Shown here piece by piece: positions 1 through 7,015 of a stretch of DNA of 8,450 nucleotides (the first letter of the stretch is position 1; each line of letters begins with the position of its first letter). A program made the translations under genes and the position numbers. The DNA comes from Methanobacteriota archaeon (GTDB lineage Archaea > Halobacteriota > Halobacteria > Halobacteriales > Halalkalicoccaceae). The DNA is taken from the NCBI GenBank assembly GCA_022561895.1, contig JADFQH010000120.1, positions 1 to 8,450 of the forward strand. Reading direction: 5' to 3'. The notes under the pieces are model-generated. The model was not told the DNA's origin and ran no database searches. It saw nothing but the letters and a program-made list of their open reading frames with translations.

Positions 1-1116
1 TTTATCGCCATCTTCTCGCTTGCCTCCTCGCGCTATCTCCTTCCCCGACTGTTTCGCCGGATCGCGGACGACAAAGACGTGTTTTTCGTCATTGGCATCG
101 CGTGGGCCTTCCTCTTTATCGTCGTCTCCGAACAGCTCGACCTCTCGATCGAGGTCGGGGCCTTTCTCGCAGGCATTAGCCTCGCACAGCTCCCCTACAG
201 CAAGGAACTCGAAGAGCGCATCAGCCCGATCACCGATTTCTTCATCCTCGTCTTCTTCGCCTCCATCGGGCTTCGACTCGCCGCCGACGATCTCCTCGCG
301 TACTGGGTCGAGGCCGTCGTCGCTTCTGTGGTTCTTATGATCGGAAACTTCTGGATCATGTTCTACCTCATCGATAGAGAGAACTTCAGCGTCGAGACCT
401 CGTTTCTGGGGAGCATCAACATGGTCCAGGTCAGCGAGTTTTCACTTGTGGTCGGCGGGATCGCGGTCGCCCAAGGCTTCGTCGACACCGCCATTCTGGG
501 CTATCTCAGCCTGATGGCGCTGCTGACGATGACGGTTTCGACATACATCATCAACTACAACAACGCGATCTACGACCGCGTCCAGCCGTGGTTTTCACGC
601 TTCGAATCGGAAGAAAAAGGCGACGTCTCGCTCCCCGAGTACCGGAACCATGCGGTTGCGATCGGCTACGACGAGATCACCGAACGCGCACTTCCCTTGT
701 TGAAAGAGCGCTACGGCGAGGTGGTCGTCATCGACCGCCAGACCGCCCACATCGACCAACTTGAGGAGGAGGGCGAGTACGAGTATATATACGGGGACTT
801 CAAACACAGCGAGATCCGCAAGGCTGCGGGGCTGAAACGCGCCGATTTCGTGTTGAGTTCGACCGTCCAGCCCGAGATCAACGAGCGCCTCCTGCGGGAA
901 GCGAGCGCGGAGGCGATCGTCTTCGTGGAAGCAGAGCGAATCGAGGACGCGGAGGCGCTCTACGATCTGGGGGCCTACTACGTGATCTTGAGTACGCATC
1001 TCACGGGCGAGCAGCTCACAGAGTACGTCGAGTCGTACTTCAGCGACCGCGGGTCGTTCGATACCCATACGCGAGCGGACATCCGACGGATCCGCCGGGG
1101 TGAGATCGATGGTTGA
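1..1116 (+). CDS. CPA2/Kef-type cation:proton antiporter with C-terminal TrkA-N-like domain (5' end outside window)
   Basis: Probable monovalent cation:H+ antiporter of the CPA2 (KefB/KefC) family in the cytoplasmic membrane. The frame is open from base 1 with no convincing start, so the gene begins upstream; 371 residues are visible. By comparison with the paralog at 1109, roughly 180 N-terminal residues, including the ion-binding Gln-Asp helix, are missing. Visible are several hydrophobic helices, the family-type segment EVGAFLAGISLA, the motif QVSEFSLVV in a late helix, and a soluble Rossmann-like domain from about visible residue 216. That domain is odd: where GxGxxG is expected it reads G222-Y-D224-E-I-T227, so two of the three glycines are gone, although downstream TrkA-N features (VVVIDR, YGDFKHSEIRKAAGLKRAD) remain. 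It may bind nucleotide weakly or differently. The stop overlaps the next gene by 8 nt, implying co-transcription and coupled translation. Family certainty is high; the transported ion is unknown. Confidence 0.88.
   Translation, partial: FIAIFSLASSRYLLPRLFRRIADDKDVFFVIGIAWAFLFIVVSEQLDLSIEVGAFLAGISLAQLPYSKELEERISPITDFFILVFFASIGLRLAADDLLAYWVEAVVASVVLMIGNFWIMFYLIDRENFSVETSFLGSINMVQVSEFSLVVGGIAVAQGFVDTAILGYLSLMALLTMTVSTYIINYNNAIYDRVQPWFSRFESEEKGDVSLPEYRNHAVAIGYDEITERALPLLKERYGEVVVIDRQTAHIDQLEEEGEYEYIYGDFKHSEIRKAAGLKRADFVLSSTVQPEINERLLREASAEAIVFVEAERIEDAEALYDLGAYYVILSTHLTGEQLTEYVESYFSDRGSFDTHTRADIRRIRRGEIDG
1098..1103 (+). promoter_or_regulatory. Ribosome binding site for the second antiporter
   Basis: GGGGTGA (1097-1103) contains GGTGA, complementary to the conserved archaeal 16S rRNA 3' end, and lies 5 nt before ATG 1109. 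It sits inside the end of the upstream antiporter gene, which fits translational coupling and argues against the in-frame GTG at 1100, which would overlap the site itself. Confidence 0.6.
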
Positions 1117-2794
1117 TCTGATCACCACGCTCGCGCTCGTGTTCATCAGCGCGGGGGCGCTCTTGTTGATTGCAAACCACTTCTCGCTTTCTTCAGTGCC
1201 CTTCTACATCCTCGCCGGGATCGTGGTGGGGGGATTGGGATTCATCGACCAGCCCGAACTTCTCGAACTCGCTCAGTGGGGGATCGCCTTTCTCGTCTTT
1301 GTCTTCGGCGTAAGCCTCGATTTCAGCTCGTTGGGTACGGTAATCCGCGACGGCGAGATCATGACCGGCGTCCAGATTCTCGTCATCGGGCCGTCGAGCT
1401 TCGGTGTTGGCCTCCTATTGGGATTCGCCCCGCTCGATGCGCTGTACTTCAGCGTTGCAGCCACCCTGAGTTCGACGATCGTTGGAACGGGTCTCAGAAA
1501 AGCCGACATCCGCGACAACCTCGTCCATGGTCGGCTCGCCAAGTCCGTTCACTTCCTCCAGGATATCCTCGCGGTCGTGTTGATCCTCGTCGTCGGTACC
1601 GAGGCGTTCGTGGCCGACAACGTCGCGATGAATCTTGGTTACGGCGTGATGCTGCTCGCTGCGGCGGGGATCGTCCACCGCTATCTCTTCGACCAGCTCT
1701 CGCGGCTCTCGGCGGGATCACAGGAGCTCATGCTGATGACGAGCATCTCGATCCTGATCGCGTTTCTCGCGTTCGCGGAGTTCATCGGTCTCTCGATCGT
1801 CGTCGGGGCGTTTGCCGCCGGGCTGGCGATCAAGCGCGAGGTCAGTAATCTGGGTATGCTGAACGGAATCGAGTCGATCAAGGATTTCTTCGCCACCATC
1901 TTCTTCGTCACCATCGGCGCGCTCGTCTCGACACCGACCCTCGATGTCCTCGTCGTTTCACTCACGCTAATCGCTCTCACTGCGATCATCAAACCGCTCG
2001 TGATGATCGTTACCCTGCTCTGGGAGGGCTATGATGCCCGCACCGCCTCGCTGACGAGCTTTAGTCTCGACCAGGTCAGCGAGTTCGCGCTGTTCATCGC
2101 GATCGGCGCGCTCATCGAGGGGGCGATCTCGTCCACGCTCTTCGACGCGATCATTCTCGCGGCGGCGCTGACGATGATCACCTCCGCGTACACCCGGAAA
2201 CACGACCATCAGCTCTACGACCGGCTGTTGCGCCATCTCGTTGGACGCACTCAGACCAGAAAGATCGACGAACGCAGTCGGATCACGTCGCTTCCGACGG
2301 ATCATATCGTCATCGCTGGCTTCGGTAGACAGGGCCGACGGATCGCGCATGCTTGTAAGGAGGCGGGACGGGAGTGTGTCGTCATCGAGAACGACCCCGC
2401 GATGCTTTCCTCCCTCTCCGAGCAGTGTGACAACTACGTCTTCGGGGACGCGATGCACAGCTACACGTGGGAGAAAGCGGGACTCGACGAGGCACGTCTC
2501 GTCGTCTCGACGATCAATCAACGACCGGTCTCCGAGCGAATCCTGCAGTTCGAGACCAACGCCGATATGATTCTCCGGGCGGACGACGCAGGCGACGCGC
2601 GTGCCCTGCTCGATCAGGGGGCGCTCTACGTTGCAGTGCCCGACGTGCTTGCCGCCGACCAGCTAGTCGAGCGCGTTTCGGCAGTGATCGACGATCCCGA
2701 TTCGATTCGGAACGTGGAACCCGAACACAGAGAGGAGCTACAGACGCTCTCGGAGCTCGGGTTTTCCTCGCTCGCGGACGAGGATCCCGGCTGA
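1109..2794 (+). CDS. CPA2/Kef-type cation:proton antiporter with TrkA-N domain
   Basis: A 561-residue membrane antiporter, probably exchanging Na+ or K+ for H+. Residues 1 to about 375 form the hydrophobic transporter domain. It contains the CPA2 helix with adjacent Q151-D152 (HFLQDILAVV), the Asp known in the family to bind the ion, then IVVGAFAAGLAIK and QVSEFALFIAIGALIEG. A TrkA-N Rossmann domain spans about 398-515, with an intact G404-F-G-R-Q-G409 nucleotide-binding loop, an acidic residue ending strand 2 (VVIEND) and the GDAMHSYTWEKAGLDEAR segment. The last 45 residues are acidic and look unstructured. I chose ATG 1109 over GTG 1100 because GGTGA at 1099-1103 lies 5 nt before it. It overlaps the upstream antiporter by 8 nt and resembles it throughout, so the pair looks like an old tandem duplication. 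The two could form homodimers or a heterodimer; the latter is inference. Substrate specificity cannot be read from the sequence. Confidence 0.93.
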   Translation: MVDLITTLALVFISAGALLLIANHFSLSSVPFYILAGIVVGGLGFIDQPELLELAQWGIAFLVFVFGVSLDFSSLGTVIRDGEIMTGVQILVIGPSSFGVGLLLGFAPLDALYFSVAATLSSTIVGTGLRKADIRDNLVHGRLAKSVHFLQDILAVVLILVVGTEAFVADNVAMNLGYGVMLLAAAGIVHRYLFDQLSRLSAGSQELMLMTSISILIAFLAFAEFIGLSIVVGAFAAGLAIKREVSNLGMLNGIESIKDFFATIFFVTIGALVSTPTLDVLVVSLTLIALTAIIKPLVMIVTLLWEGYDARTASLTSFSLDQVSEFALFIAIGALIEGAISSTLFDAIILAAALTMITSAYTRKHDHQLYDRLLRHLVGRTQTRKIDERSRITSLPTDHIVIAGFGRQGRRIAHACKEAGRECVVIENDPAMLSSLSEQCDNYVFGDAMHSYTWEKAGLDEARLVVSTINQRPVSERILQFETNADMILRADDAGDARALLDQGALYVAVPDVLAADQLVERVSAVIDDPDSIRNVEPEHREELQTLSELGFSSLADEDPG

Positions 2795-2802
2795 ACACGA
2801 GG

Positions 2803-2813
2803 GATCTATAAGA
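2803..2813 (+). promoter_or_regulatory. Candidate TATA box of the channel gene
   Basis: The sequence gatctataaga is an archaeal TATA-like element centred about 27 nt before ATG 2834. That spacing would place transcription initiation at or next to the start codon, giving a leaderless mRNA. It suggests the channel gene can be transcribed independently of the two antiporters, although the 39-nt gap also allows readthrough. A purine-rich GAGGGGAGAC just before the ATG might act as a weak ribosome binding site on a readthrough transcript. Confidence 0.5.
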
Positions 2814-2833
2814 CAATACGAGCGAGGGGAGAC

Positions 2834-3985
2834 ATGGAGTGGGGCGAACGCTGGGGGTTGATCGGCACGCACCTGACGGTTGCGCTGACGGGGATCGTCG
2901 CCCTCCTCTCGATCGTCACCGGGATCGCGAACATCACTGCAACGGCGTTTATCGGCCCGCTCGCGGATTTCATCCCGCCCGCAATCCAGCGCACCGCCGG
3001 CTTCACCGGCGCGATGACCGGCTTTCTCATGCTGCTTTCGGCCTACGGCCTGAAACGGGGGCTGTACGCGGCGTGGTACTCGACGCTCGTCTTGCTTCCG
3101 ATGACCGCGATTCAGGGGTTAGTCCAGTCGAGCCCGCTGTCGATCCCGCTGATCGTCGCATCCGTCCTCGCGACGGCGAACCTACTTACCAATCGAACGC
3201 AGTTCGACCGCGAGATCCAGCTTTCAAACACGCAGATCGCCGCCGGACTCGCACTCGTGGGCGCTCAGGCCTACGGCACGCTCGGGACGTACGCGCTCCG
3301 CGAGGAGTTCGGCGAGGTTGAAACCATCCTGGATGCGTTTTACTTCACGCTCGTCACCGCAAGCACCGTTGGGTATGGTGACGCCACGCCGCTCTCTCAG
3401 GAGGCTCGCCTGTTCGGGATGTCCGTTCTCCTCGTCGGGACCGCCAGTTTCGCGGTCGCGCTGGGTGCGCTGCTCAGCCCCGTCATCGAAGCCCGCCTCG
3501 CCGCCGCACTCGGAAAAATGAACGACGCAGAACTCGCAACCCTCGACGATCACGTACTGGTTCTCGGCTACGGCGAACTCACCGAGCCGATCCTGCAAGA
3601 ACTCGACGATCGCGCTCCGTTCGTCGTCGTCACCGACAACGAAACGCGCGCCGACCGCCTCGCCGAGCGGGATATATTCGTGCTTCGGGCCGACCCGAGC
3701 GACGAGAAGACGATTACCCGCGCCGGTCTCGAACACGCGAAAGCGGTCGTCGTTGCAACAAACACCGATGCCGAGGACGCCCTTACCGTCCTGACTGTGC
3801 GCCAGCTCCGCCCCGATATCCGGATCGTTGCGGCCGCAACGGATCGGGAAAACGTCGTCAAACTCAAGCGTGCCGGTGCGGACACGGTAATCAGCCCGGC
3901 GACCATCGGCGGGCGGCTCATGGTCCAGTCGGCGCTCGGGCGCGAGGATACCGAGGATATCGCGGATAAGCTGCTTGGTGAGTGA
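2834..3985 (+). CDS. Potassium channel protein with RCK/TrkA-N domain
   Basis: A 383-residue K+ channel subunit of the cytoplasmic membrane. Hydrophobic stretches near 14-34, 55-72, 78-95 and 103-118 form a four-helix N-terminal part. An outer helix (about 133-153), a pore helix with the K+ selectivity filter T178-V-G-Y-G-D183, and an inner helix (about 190-213) follow. The cytosolic part (about 240-365) is one TrkA-N/RCK domain: VLVLGYGELTEPI at the nucleotide loop, VVVTDN at the end of strand 2 and ADPSDEKTITRAGLEHAK. The loop is G245-Y-G247-E-L-T250, so the third glycine of GxGxxG is Thr. No TrkA-C (RCK_C) domain follows. RCK domains in this family form a gating ring controlled by ligands such as nucleotides or Ca2+; which ligand acts here is unknown. 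Next to two antiporters with the same domain, it probably belongs to a K+/Na+ homeostasis locus. An internal Met at 229 (base 3518) precedes the RCK domain. Confidence 0.93.
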   Translation: MEWGERWGLIGTHLTVALTGIVALLSIVTGIANITATAFIGPLADFIPPAIQRTAGFTGAMTGFLMLLSAYGLKRGLYAAWYSTLVLLPMTAIQGLVQSSPLSIPLIVASVLATANLLTNRTQFDREIQLSNTQIAAGLALVGAQAYGTLGTYALREEFGEVETILDAFYFTLVTASTVGYGDATPLSQEARLFGMSVLLVGTASFAVALGALLSPVIEARLAAALGKMNDAELATLDDHVLVLGYGELTEPILQELDDRAPFVVVTDNETRADRLAERDIFVLRADPSDEKTITRAGLEHAKAVVVATNTDAEDALTVLTVRQLRPDIRIVAAATDRENVVKLKRAGADTVISPATIGGRLMVQSALGREDTEDIADKLLGE

Positions 3986-4064
3986 TAAGGGTGGTTGTAA
4001 CTATTTACCGATGATCGTCCGCACGGGTCAACGATCACCGGTAAGGGACTACAACCACCCTTAT
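3985..4064. repeat. 80-nt imperfect hairpin between channel and NTase genes
   Basis: The outer arms are a perfect 15-bp inverted repeat, ATAAGGGTGGTTGTA at 3985-3999 against its complement at 4050-4064. After a 5-nt by 5-nt internal loop, TTACCG (4005-4010) pairs with CGGTAA (4039-4044). Past one mismatch, TGATCGT (4012-4018) pairs with ACGATCA (4031-4037), leaving a 12-nt loop. That gives 28 Watson-Crick pairs overall. The left arm begins on the last base of the channel stop codon. There is no T tract after the right arm, so it is not a standard archaeal terminator. I saw no target-site duplication and no ORF inside. It could be an RNA structure, a protein-binding palindrome, or a small non-autonomous palindromic element. 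Confidence 0.8.
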
Positions 4065-4075
4065 GAATGGTAGAG

Positions 4076-4086
4076 CGTACTTAACC
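4076..4086 (+). promoter_or_regulatory. Candidate TATA box of the NTase/small-protein unit
   Basis: TACTTAAC (4078-4085) lies about 28 nt before ATG 4109, the spacing expected for a leaderless haloarchaeal transcript. It stands just outside the right arm of the 80-nt hairpin, so a protein bound to the hairpin DNA would lie immediately upstream of the promoter. CCGGAG at 4089-4094 is 14 nt from the ATG, too far for a convincing ribosome binding site. Confidence 0.45.
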
Positions 4087-4108
4087 CTCCGGAGATAACA
4101 GAGACGAA

Positions 4109-4711
4109 ATGGGCGGCGTCGAATTGCGCGACGGCGAGCTACGTATTGAACGAGAAGCGAACGAACTCGACGAACTCGCCGTTCGCTTTACTGCGATCCT
4201 CGATGAACTCGATATCGAACACGTGTACGTCGCAGGATATGTCTCTATTCTAACTGGCCGTTCACGGGCTACCGAGGATGTCGATGTTCTGCTCGAACGG
4301 CTCGAAGAAGACCACGTCGATCAGCTCGTCAAGTCGCTTGACGACGTGGGAATGTGGGGACCTGCAATGCCACTCAATGACATGTACGAGATGCTTTCTT
4401 CGGGAGACAATATCTGGGTCGCACCCGAGGACCAAGTCATCCCACACATCGAAGCGAAGTTCGTTCGTGACGAAACCGATCATGCGTCACTCCAAAACAC
4501 CATCACTGCCCACATCGCTGGCGCGAAGCTTCCGATTGGGTCGCTCGAACTGCAGATCGCATACAAGCTCTACCTCGGTTCCGAGAAAGACACAGAGGAC
4601 GCAGTTCATCTGTACACGCTGTTCGAGGAAACGCTTAGAAGGGACGAACTCGAAGGATGGGTAAGGAAACTCGGTGTTCGTAAGGAGTATGAGCGACTCA
4701 GAACTACGTGA
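4109..4711 (+). CDS. Nucleotidyltransferase-fold protein, possible toxin-antitoxin component
   Basis: A 200-residue soluble acidic protein with features of the DNA polymerase beta-like nucleotidyltransferase fold (minimal NTase/AbiEii-like group). The core is VYVAGYVSILTGRSRATEDVDVLLE. A42-G43-Y44 replaces the usual Gly-Gly or Gly-Ser, and D57-V-D59 is the metal-binding Asp pair about 13 residues later. E115 in HIEAKF is a candidate third carboxylate. The C-terminal part (YKLYLGSEKDTEDAVHLYTLF) matches the Lys...Asp-x-x-Asp helix common in this group. Family members transfer NMP groups to RNA or protein, and many act in toxin-antitoxin modules, but substrate and role are unknown here. The stop lies inside the next gene, so the two form a unit. 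Sampled 60-nt stretches are about 50-52% GC, against about 63% in the antiporter gene, suggesting acquired DNA. NTase fold likely; toxin-antitoxin function is inference. Confidence 0.78.
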   Translation: MGGVELRDGELRIEREANELDELAVRFTAILDELDIEHVYVAGYVSILTGRSRATEDVDVLLERLEEDHVDQLVKSLDDVGMWGPAMPLNDMYEMLSSGDNIWVAPEDQVIPHIEAKFVRDETDHASLQNTITAHIAGAKLPIGSLELQIAYKLYLGSEKDTEDAVHLYTLFEETLRRDELEGWVRKLGVRKEYERLRTT

Positions 4712-4910
4712 GCAACTCGATGAAAAACACGAGCGAAACCGTGAGCAACGCCTCGAAGCCGTCAAACACTGGGCCCAGTATATCAAGGAGAACCCACCGG
4801 AGGATTGGGGTAGCCAGCAGAACCGGCTCATCAACTCTCAGCTCCGGTCCGCTCGCGAATCGGATCTCAACGGAGAACACTATCGGCGGGTTCGTGAGCG
4901 CACTCGGTGA
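4689..4910 (+). CDS. Small charged helical protein, partner of the NTase
   Basis: A 73-residue protein with no hydrophobic core or membrane segment. It is rich in Glu, Arg, Lys and Gln, with a probable long helix or coiled coil at about 4-32 (SELREQLDEKHERNREQRLE...), then KHWAQYIKENPPEDWGSQQN and NRLINSQLRSARESD. I know of no function for it, though similar short ORFs seem familiar from haloarchaeal genomes. It overlaps the NTase gene by 23 nt, the arrangement of translationally coupled toxin-antitoxin pairs, and could be the antitoxin or an RNA- or protein-binding partner. It does not resemble HEPN, the common partner of minimal NTases. The start is uncertain: ATG 4689 has AAGGAG ending only 1 nt away, whereas GTG 4674 in the same frame has AAGGA 7 nt before it and would add five residues. 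ATG is preferred for its ordinary MSDSE N-terminus. Its stop is 24 nt from the stop of the convergent AI-2E gene. Confidence 0.72.
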   Translation: MSDSELREQLDEKHERNREQRLEAVKHWAQYIKENPPEDWGSQQNRLINSQLRSARESDLNGEHYRRVRERTR

Positions 4911-4934
4911 GAACCGCGAACCGTACTCGAACGT

Positions 4935-5933
4935 TTACAGCTCCTCGTAGTGCTCGTCGAAGATCTCCACCACTGCTTTCAGCGCGCCCGCGATGATCGG
5001 CCCGATGAACAGCCCCATGAAGCCAACGAGATAGAGTCCGCCGACGACGCCGACGAGGATCACACTGGGGTTGATGCTCGCATACCGATCGACGATAACG
5101 GGTCTGAGAAACTCGTCGGTGACGCTAACGACGATCGCGCCGTAGACGAAGAGCGCAACCCCAAAGAGGGGTTCCCCGGTTGCAACCAGATAGACTGCAG
5201 CCGGTCCCCAGATGATGAACGCGCCGATTATCGGTAGCAAGGCGAGAATGATCATCATAAACGTCCAGAAGGCGGCATTGGGGATTCCCGTCACGAACAA
5301 GCCGATTCCTGCAACAGCACCCTGGACGAACGCAACGAGGACGTGTCCGAGGAGGACCGCCCACGTGATGGCTTCGAGTCGCTCGGTGAGTTCCGCTCGC
5401 ACGTCATCGGGAAGCGGGATCACAGTATACAGCCACGCTAAGAGCGAATCGCCGTCTTTGAGCAGGAAGAATAGTACAAAAACGGCGATCGCGACACCGA
5501 CGAGAACGTCCGTTGCTGCCCCAAGAACCCCTGTAACACTGCCCAGTGCGATCTGTGCGGCGTCTTGGGCGTAGGAACTCGCCTGCTCGGCGATATCGAC
5601 CTCCTGACCGGTGTACTCGGCGATCAGCCCTTCGATCTCGGTGAGCTGTACGTCGGTCTCGCCCGCTTGTTGAGCTAACTCGGCTGCATCCTCTGCGACG
5701 AGCGCAATGATGACGAAAAACGGGACGATCAGGGTAACAAAGGAGCCGAGAATCAACAGGAAGGCGGCAATTCCCGCGCCTGTCCGCGATTCAAGGCGCT
5801 GTTGAAGGGGAAAGAGGACGAACGCGAGCAGTCCGGCTACAAGGAAGTACTGAAGAAACGGTTCGACCAGCCCGTAAGACAGCCATAGCAAGCCAGCGAT
5901 TAGCAGGAGCAAGAACCCCCGTCTAACGTTCAT
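4935..5933 (-). CDS. AI-2E/PerM-family transporter, downstream paralog
   Basis: A 332-residue multi-pass membrane protein of the AI-2E transporter family (formerly DUF20/PerM). Members have been linked to export of autoinducer-2 or other small molecules, or to Na+/H+ exchange; the substrate here is unknown. Two N-terminal hydrophobic hairpins are followed by a long polar, partly helical segment (about 85-140, Glu/Gln/Ala-rich), a further helix pair, the family-typical LLPIIGAFIIWGPAA (from 232) and DEFLRPVIVDR (273-283), and closing helices ending FDEHYEEL. ATG 5933 is chosen over codons further upstream because a TATA box lies about 27 nt before it and the paralog then aligns at the same length. 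The last 101 residues align without gaps to the paralog at 5994-6992 with 65 identities by hand count, pointing to tandem duplication. It converges on the NTase/small-protein unit. Confidence 0.92.
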   Translation of the reverse strand: MNVRRGFLLLLIAGLLWLSYGLVEPFLQYFLVAGLLAFVLFPLQQRLESRTGAGIAAFLLILGSFVTLIVPFFVIIALVAEDAAELAQQAGETDVQLTEIEGLIAEYTGQEVDIAEQASSYAQDAAQIALGSVTGVLGAATDVLVGVAIAVFVLFFLLKDGDSLLAWLYTVIPLPDDVRAELTERLEAITWAVLLGHVLVAFVQGAVAGIGLFVTGIPNAAFWTFMMIILALLPIIGAFIIWGPAAVYLVATGEPLFGVALFVYGAIVVSVTDEFLRPVIVDRYASINPSVILVGVVGGLYLVGFMGLFIGPIIAGALKAVVEIFDEHYEEL

Positions 5934-5955
5934 ACAGTTGCTGGACACGCCTGGC

Positions 5956-5965
5956 GGATAAAACG
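5956..5965 (-). promoter_or_regulatory. Candidate TATA box of the downstream AI-2E gene
   Basis: On the minus strand GCGTTTTATCC is centred about 27 nt before ATG 5933, fitting a leaderless transcript. The stretch closely matches that before the paralog (GGACGCGTTTTATCC here, GGATCGTTTTATCC there), so the duplication seems to have carried its promoter or the promoter has been conserved. Confidence 0.6.
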
Positions 5966-5993
5966 CGTCCTTGCTCACTGCTCGACCGCCGGA

Positions 5994-6992
5994 TTACGTT
6001 TCGATATAGTGTTCGTCGAACGTTTCGATAGCGATCTTGAACGCGCCGACGATCACCGGCCCGAAGAACAGCCCCATGATCCCCAACAGATAGAGCCCAC
6101 CGACGACGCCGAGCATGATCGTCGCGGGGTTGAGCCGTGCCCGGCGATCGACGAGGATCGGTCGGAGATAGTTGTCCGAAAAGCTCACGACGACCGCCCC
6201 GTAGACGAAGAGCGCGCCGCCCGCGACCGGATCGCCCATGAAGAACAGATAGGCAGCGGCGGGTCCCCAGACGAGAAACGCGCCGATGATGGGCAAGAGC
6301 GCGAGCAGGATCATCACGAGCGTCCAGAAGACGGCGTTCGGAACACCCGTGACGAAGAGTCCGATCCCTGCTAGAATGCCTTGAATCGCCGAGACGAGGA
6401 CGTGGCCCACGAGCACCGCCCACATGAGGTTGTCGACGTTCGACGACAGATCCCGCAGGACGGGATCGGGAAGCGGCGTGACGCGGAACAGCCACGCCGT
6501 AAAGCGCCGCCCATCGCGGAGGAAGAAAAACAGCATGAACGCCGCGAGCGCGATCCCGATCAGGGCGTGGGTAAACGCACTGAAGAGGTCGGGAGCGCTC
6601 CCGAGAAGCACGCTTGCGAAGTTCTCCGCGGCGGTTGCGAGTGCGGCGGGCAGGTCTACGTCTTCGCCCGTCGTACCCGCAATGGTGGCTTCGATCCCAC
6701 CGAGATCGACCTCGCTGTCGCTTGCGCGCTGGGCCAGACCGAGCGCGTCGCTCGCGATAAGGGAGATCAGCGCGGCAAAGGGGAGGATAACCGCGACGGT
6801 CGAGCCGATCATCAAAAGGAGAGCGGTGATGGTTCCCCCGAGAAAGGGCGAAAGACGGCGATATATCGGCATGAGCAGGTACGCGATCAGCACCGCAAGC
6901 AGCACGTACTGGAGAAAGGGCCAGATCAGCGCGAGCGACAGCGCACCGAGCGCGCCGATGACGACCAGCATGAACCCTCTGCTCACGTCCAT
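5994..6992 (-). CDS. AI-2E/PerM-family transporter, upstream paralog
   Basis: A 332-residue integral membrane protein of the AI-2E family, the same length as its neighbour. The order of segments is the same: N-terminal helices (MDVSRGFMLVVIGALGAL...), a polar segment around 85-140 that differs strongly from the paralog and is Asp/Ala-rich, a helix ending FMLFFFLRDG, then WAVLVGHVLVSAIQGILAG, LLPIIGAFLVWGPAA (from 232), DNYLRPILVDRR (273-284) and the FDEHYIET end. ATG 6992 is preferred to an in-frame TTG at 7013 because of the TATA spacing and the match to the paralog start (MNVRRGF against MDVSRGF). It lies 60 nt upstream of the second copy, which has its own promoter. Transport role is family knowledge; the cargo is unknown. 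GC content seems higher than in the downstream copy. Confidence 0.92.
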   Translation of the reverse strand: MDVSRGFMLVVIGALGALSLALIWPFLQYVLLAVLIAYLLMPIYRRLSPFLGGTITALLLMIGSTVAVILPFAALISLIASDALGLAQRASDSEVDLGGIEATIAGTTGEDVDLPAALATAAENFASVLLGSAPDLFSAFTHALIGIALAAFMLFFFLRDGRRFTAWLFRVTPLPDPVLRDLSSNVDNLMWAVLVGHVLVSAIQGILAGIGLFVTGVPNAVFWTLVMILLALLPIIGAFLVWGPAAAYLFFMGDPVAGGALFVYGAVVVSFSDNYLRPILVDRRARLNPATIMLGVVGGLYLLGIMGLFFGPVIVGAFKIAIETFDEHYIET

Positions 6993-7015
6993 GCTGAGTA
7001 GAATCGCTTCCAACG

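Noticed and set aside
3985..4064. Rho-independent-type terminator for the channel gene
   Set aside because: The stem is far longer than needed, has internal loops, and is not followed by a T tract on either strand.
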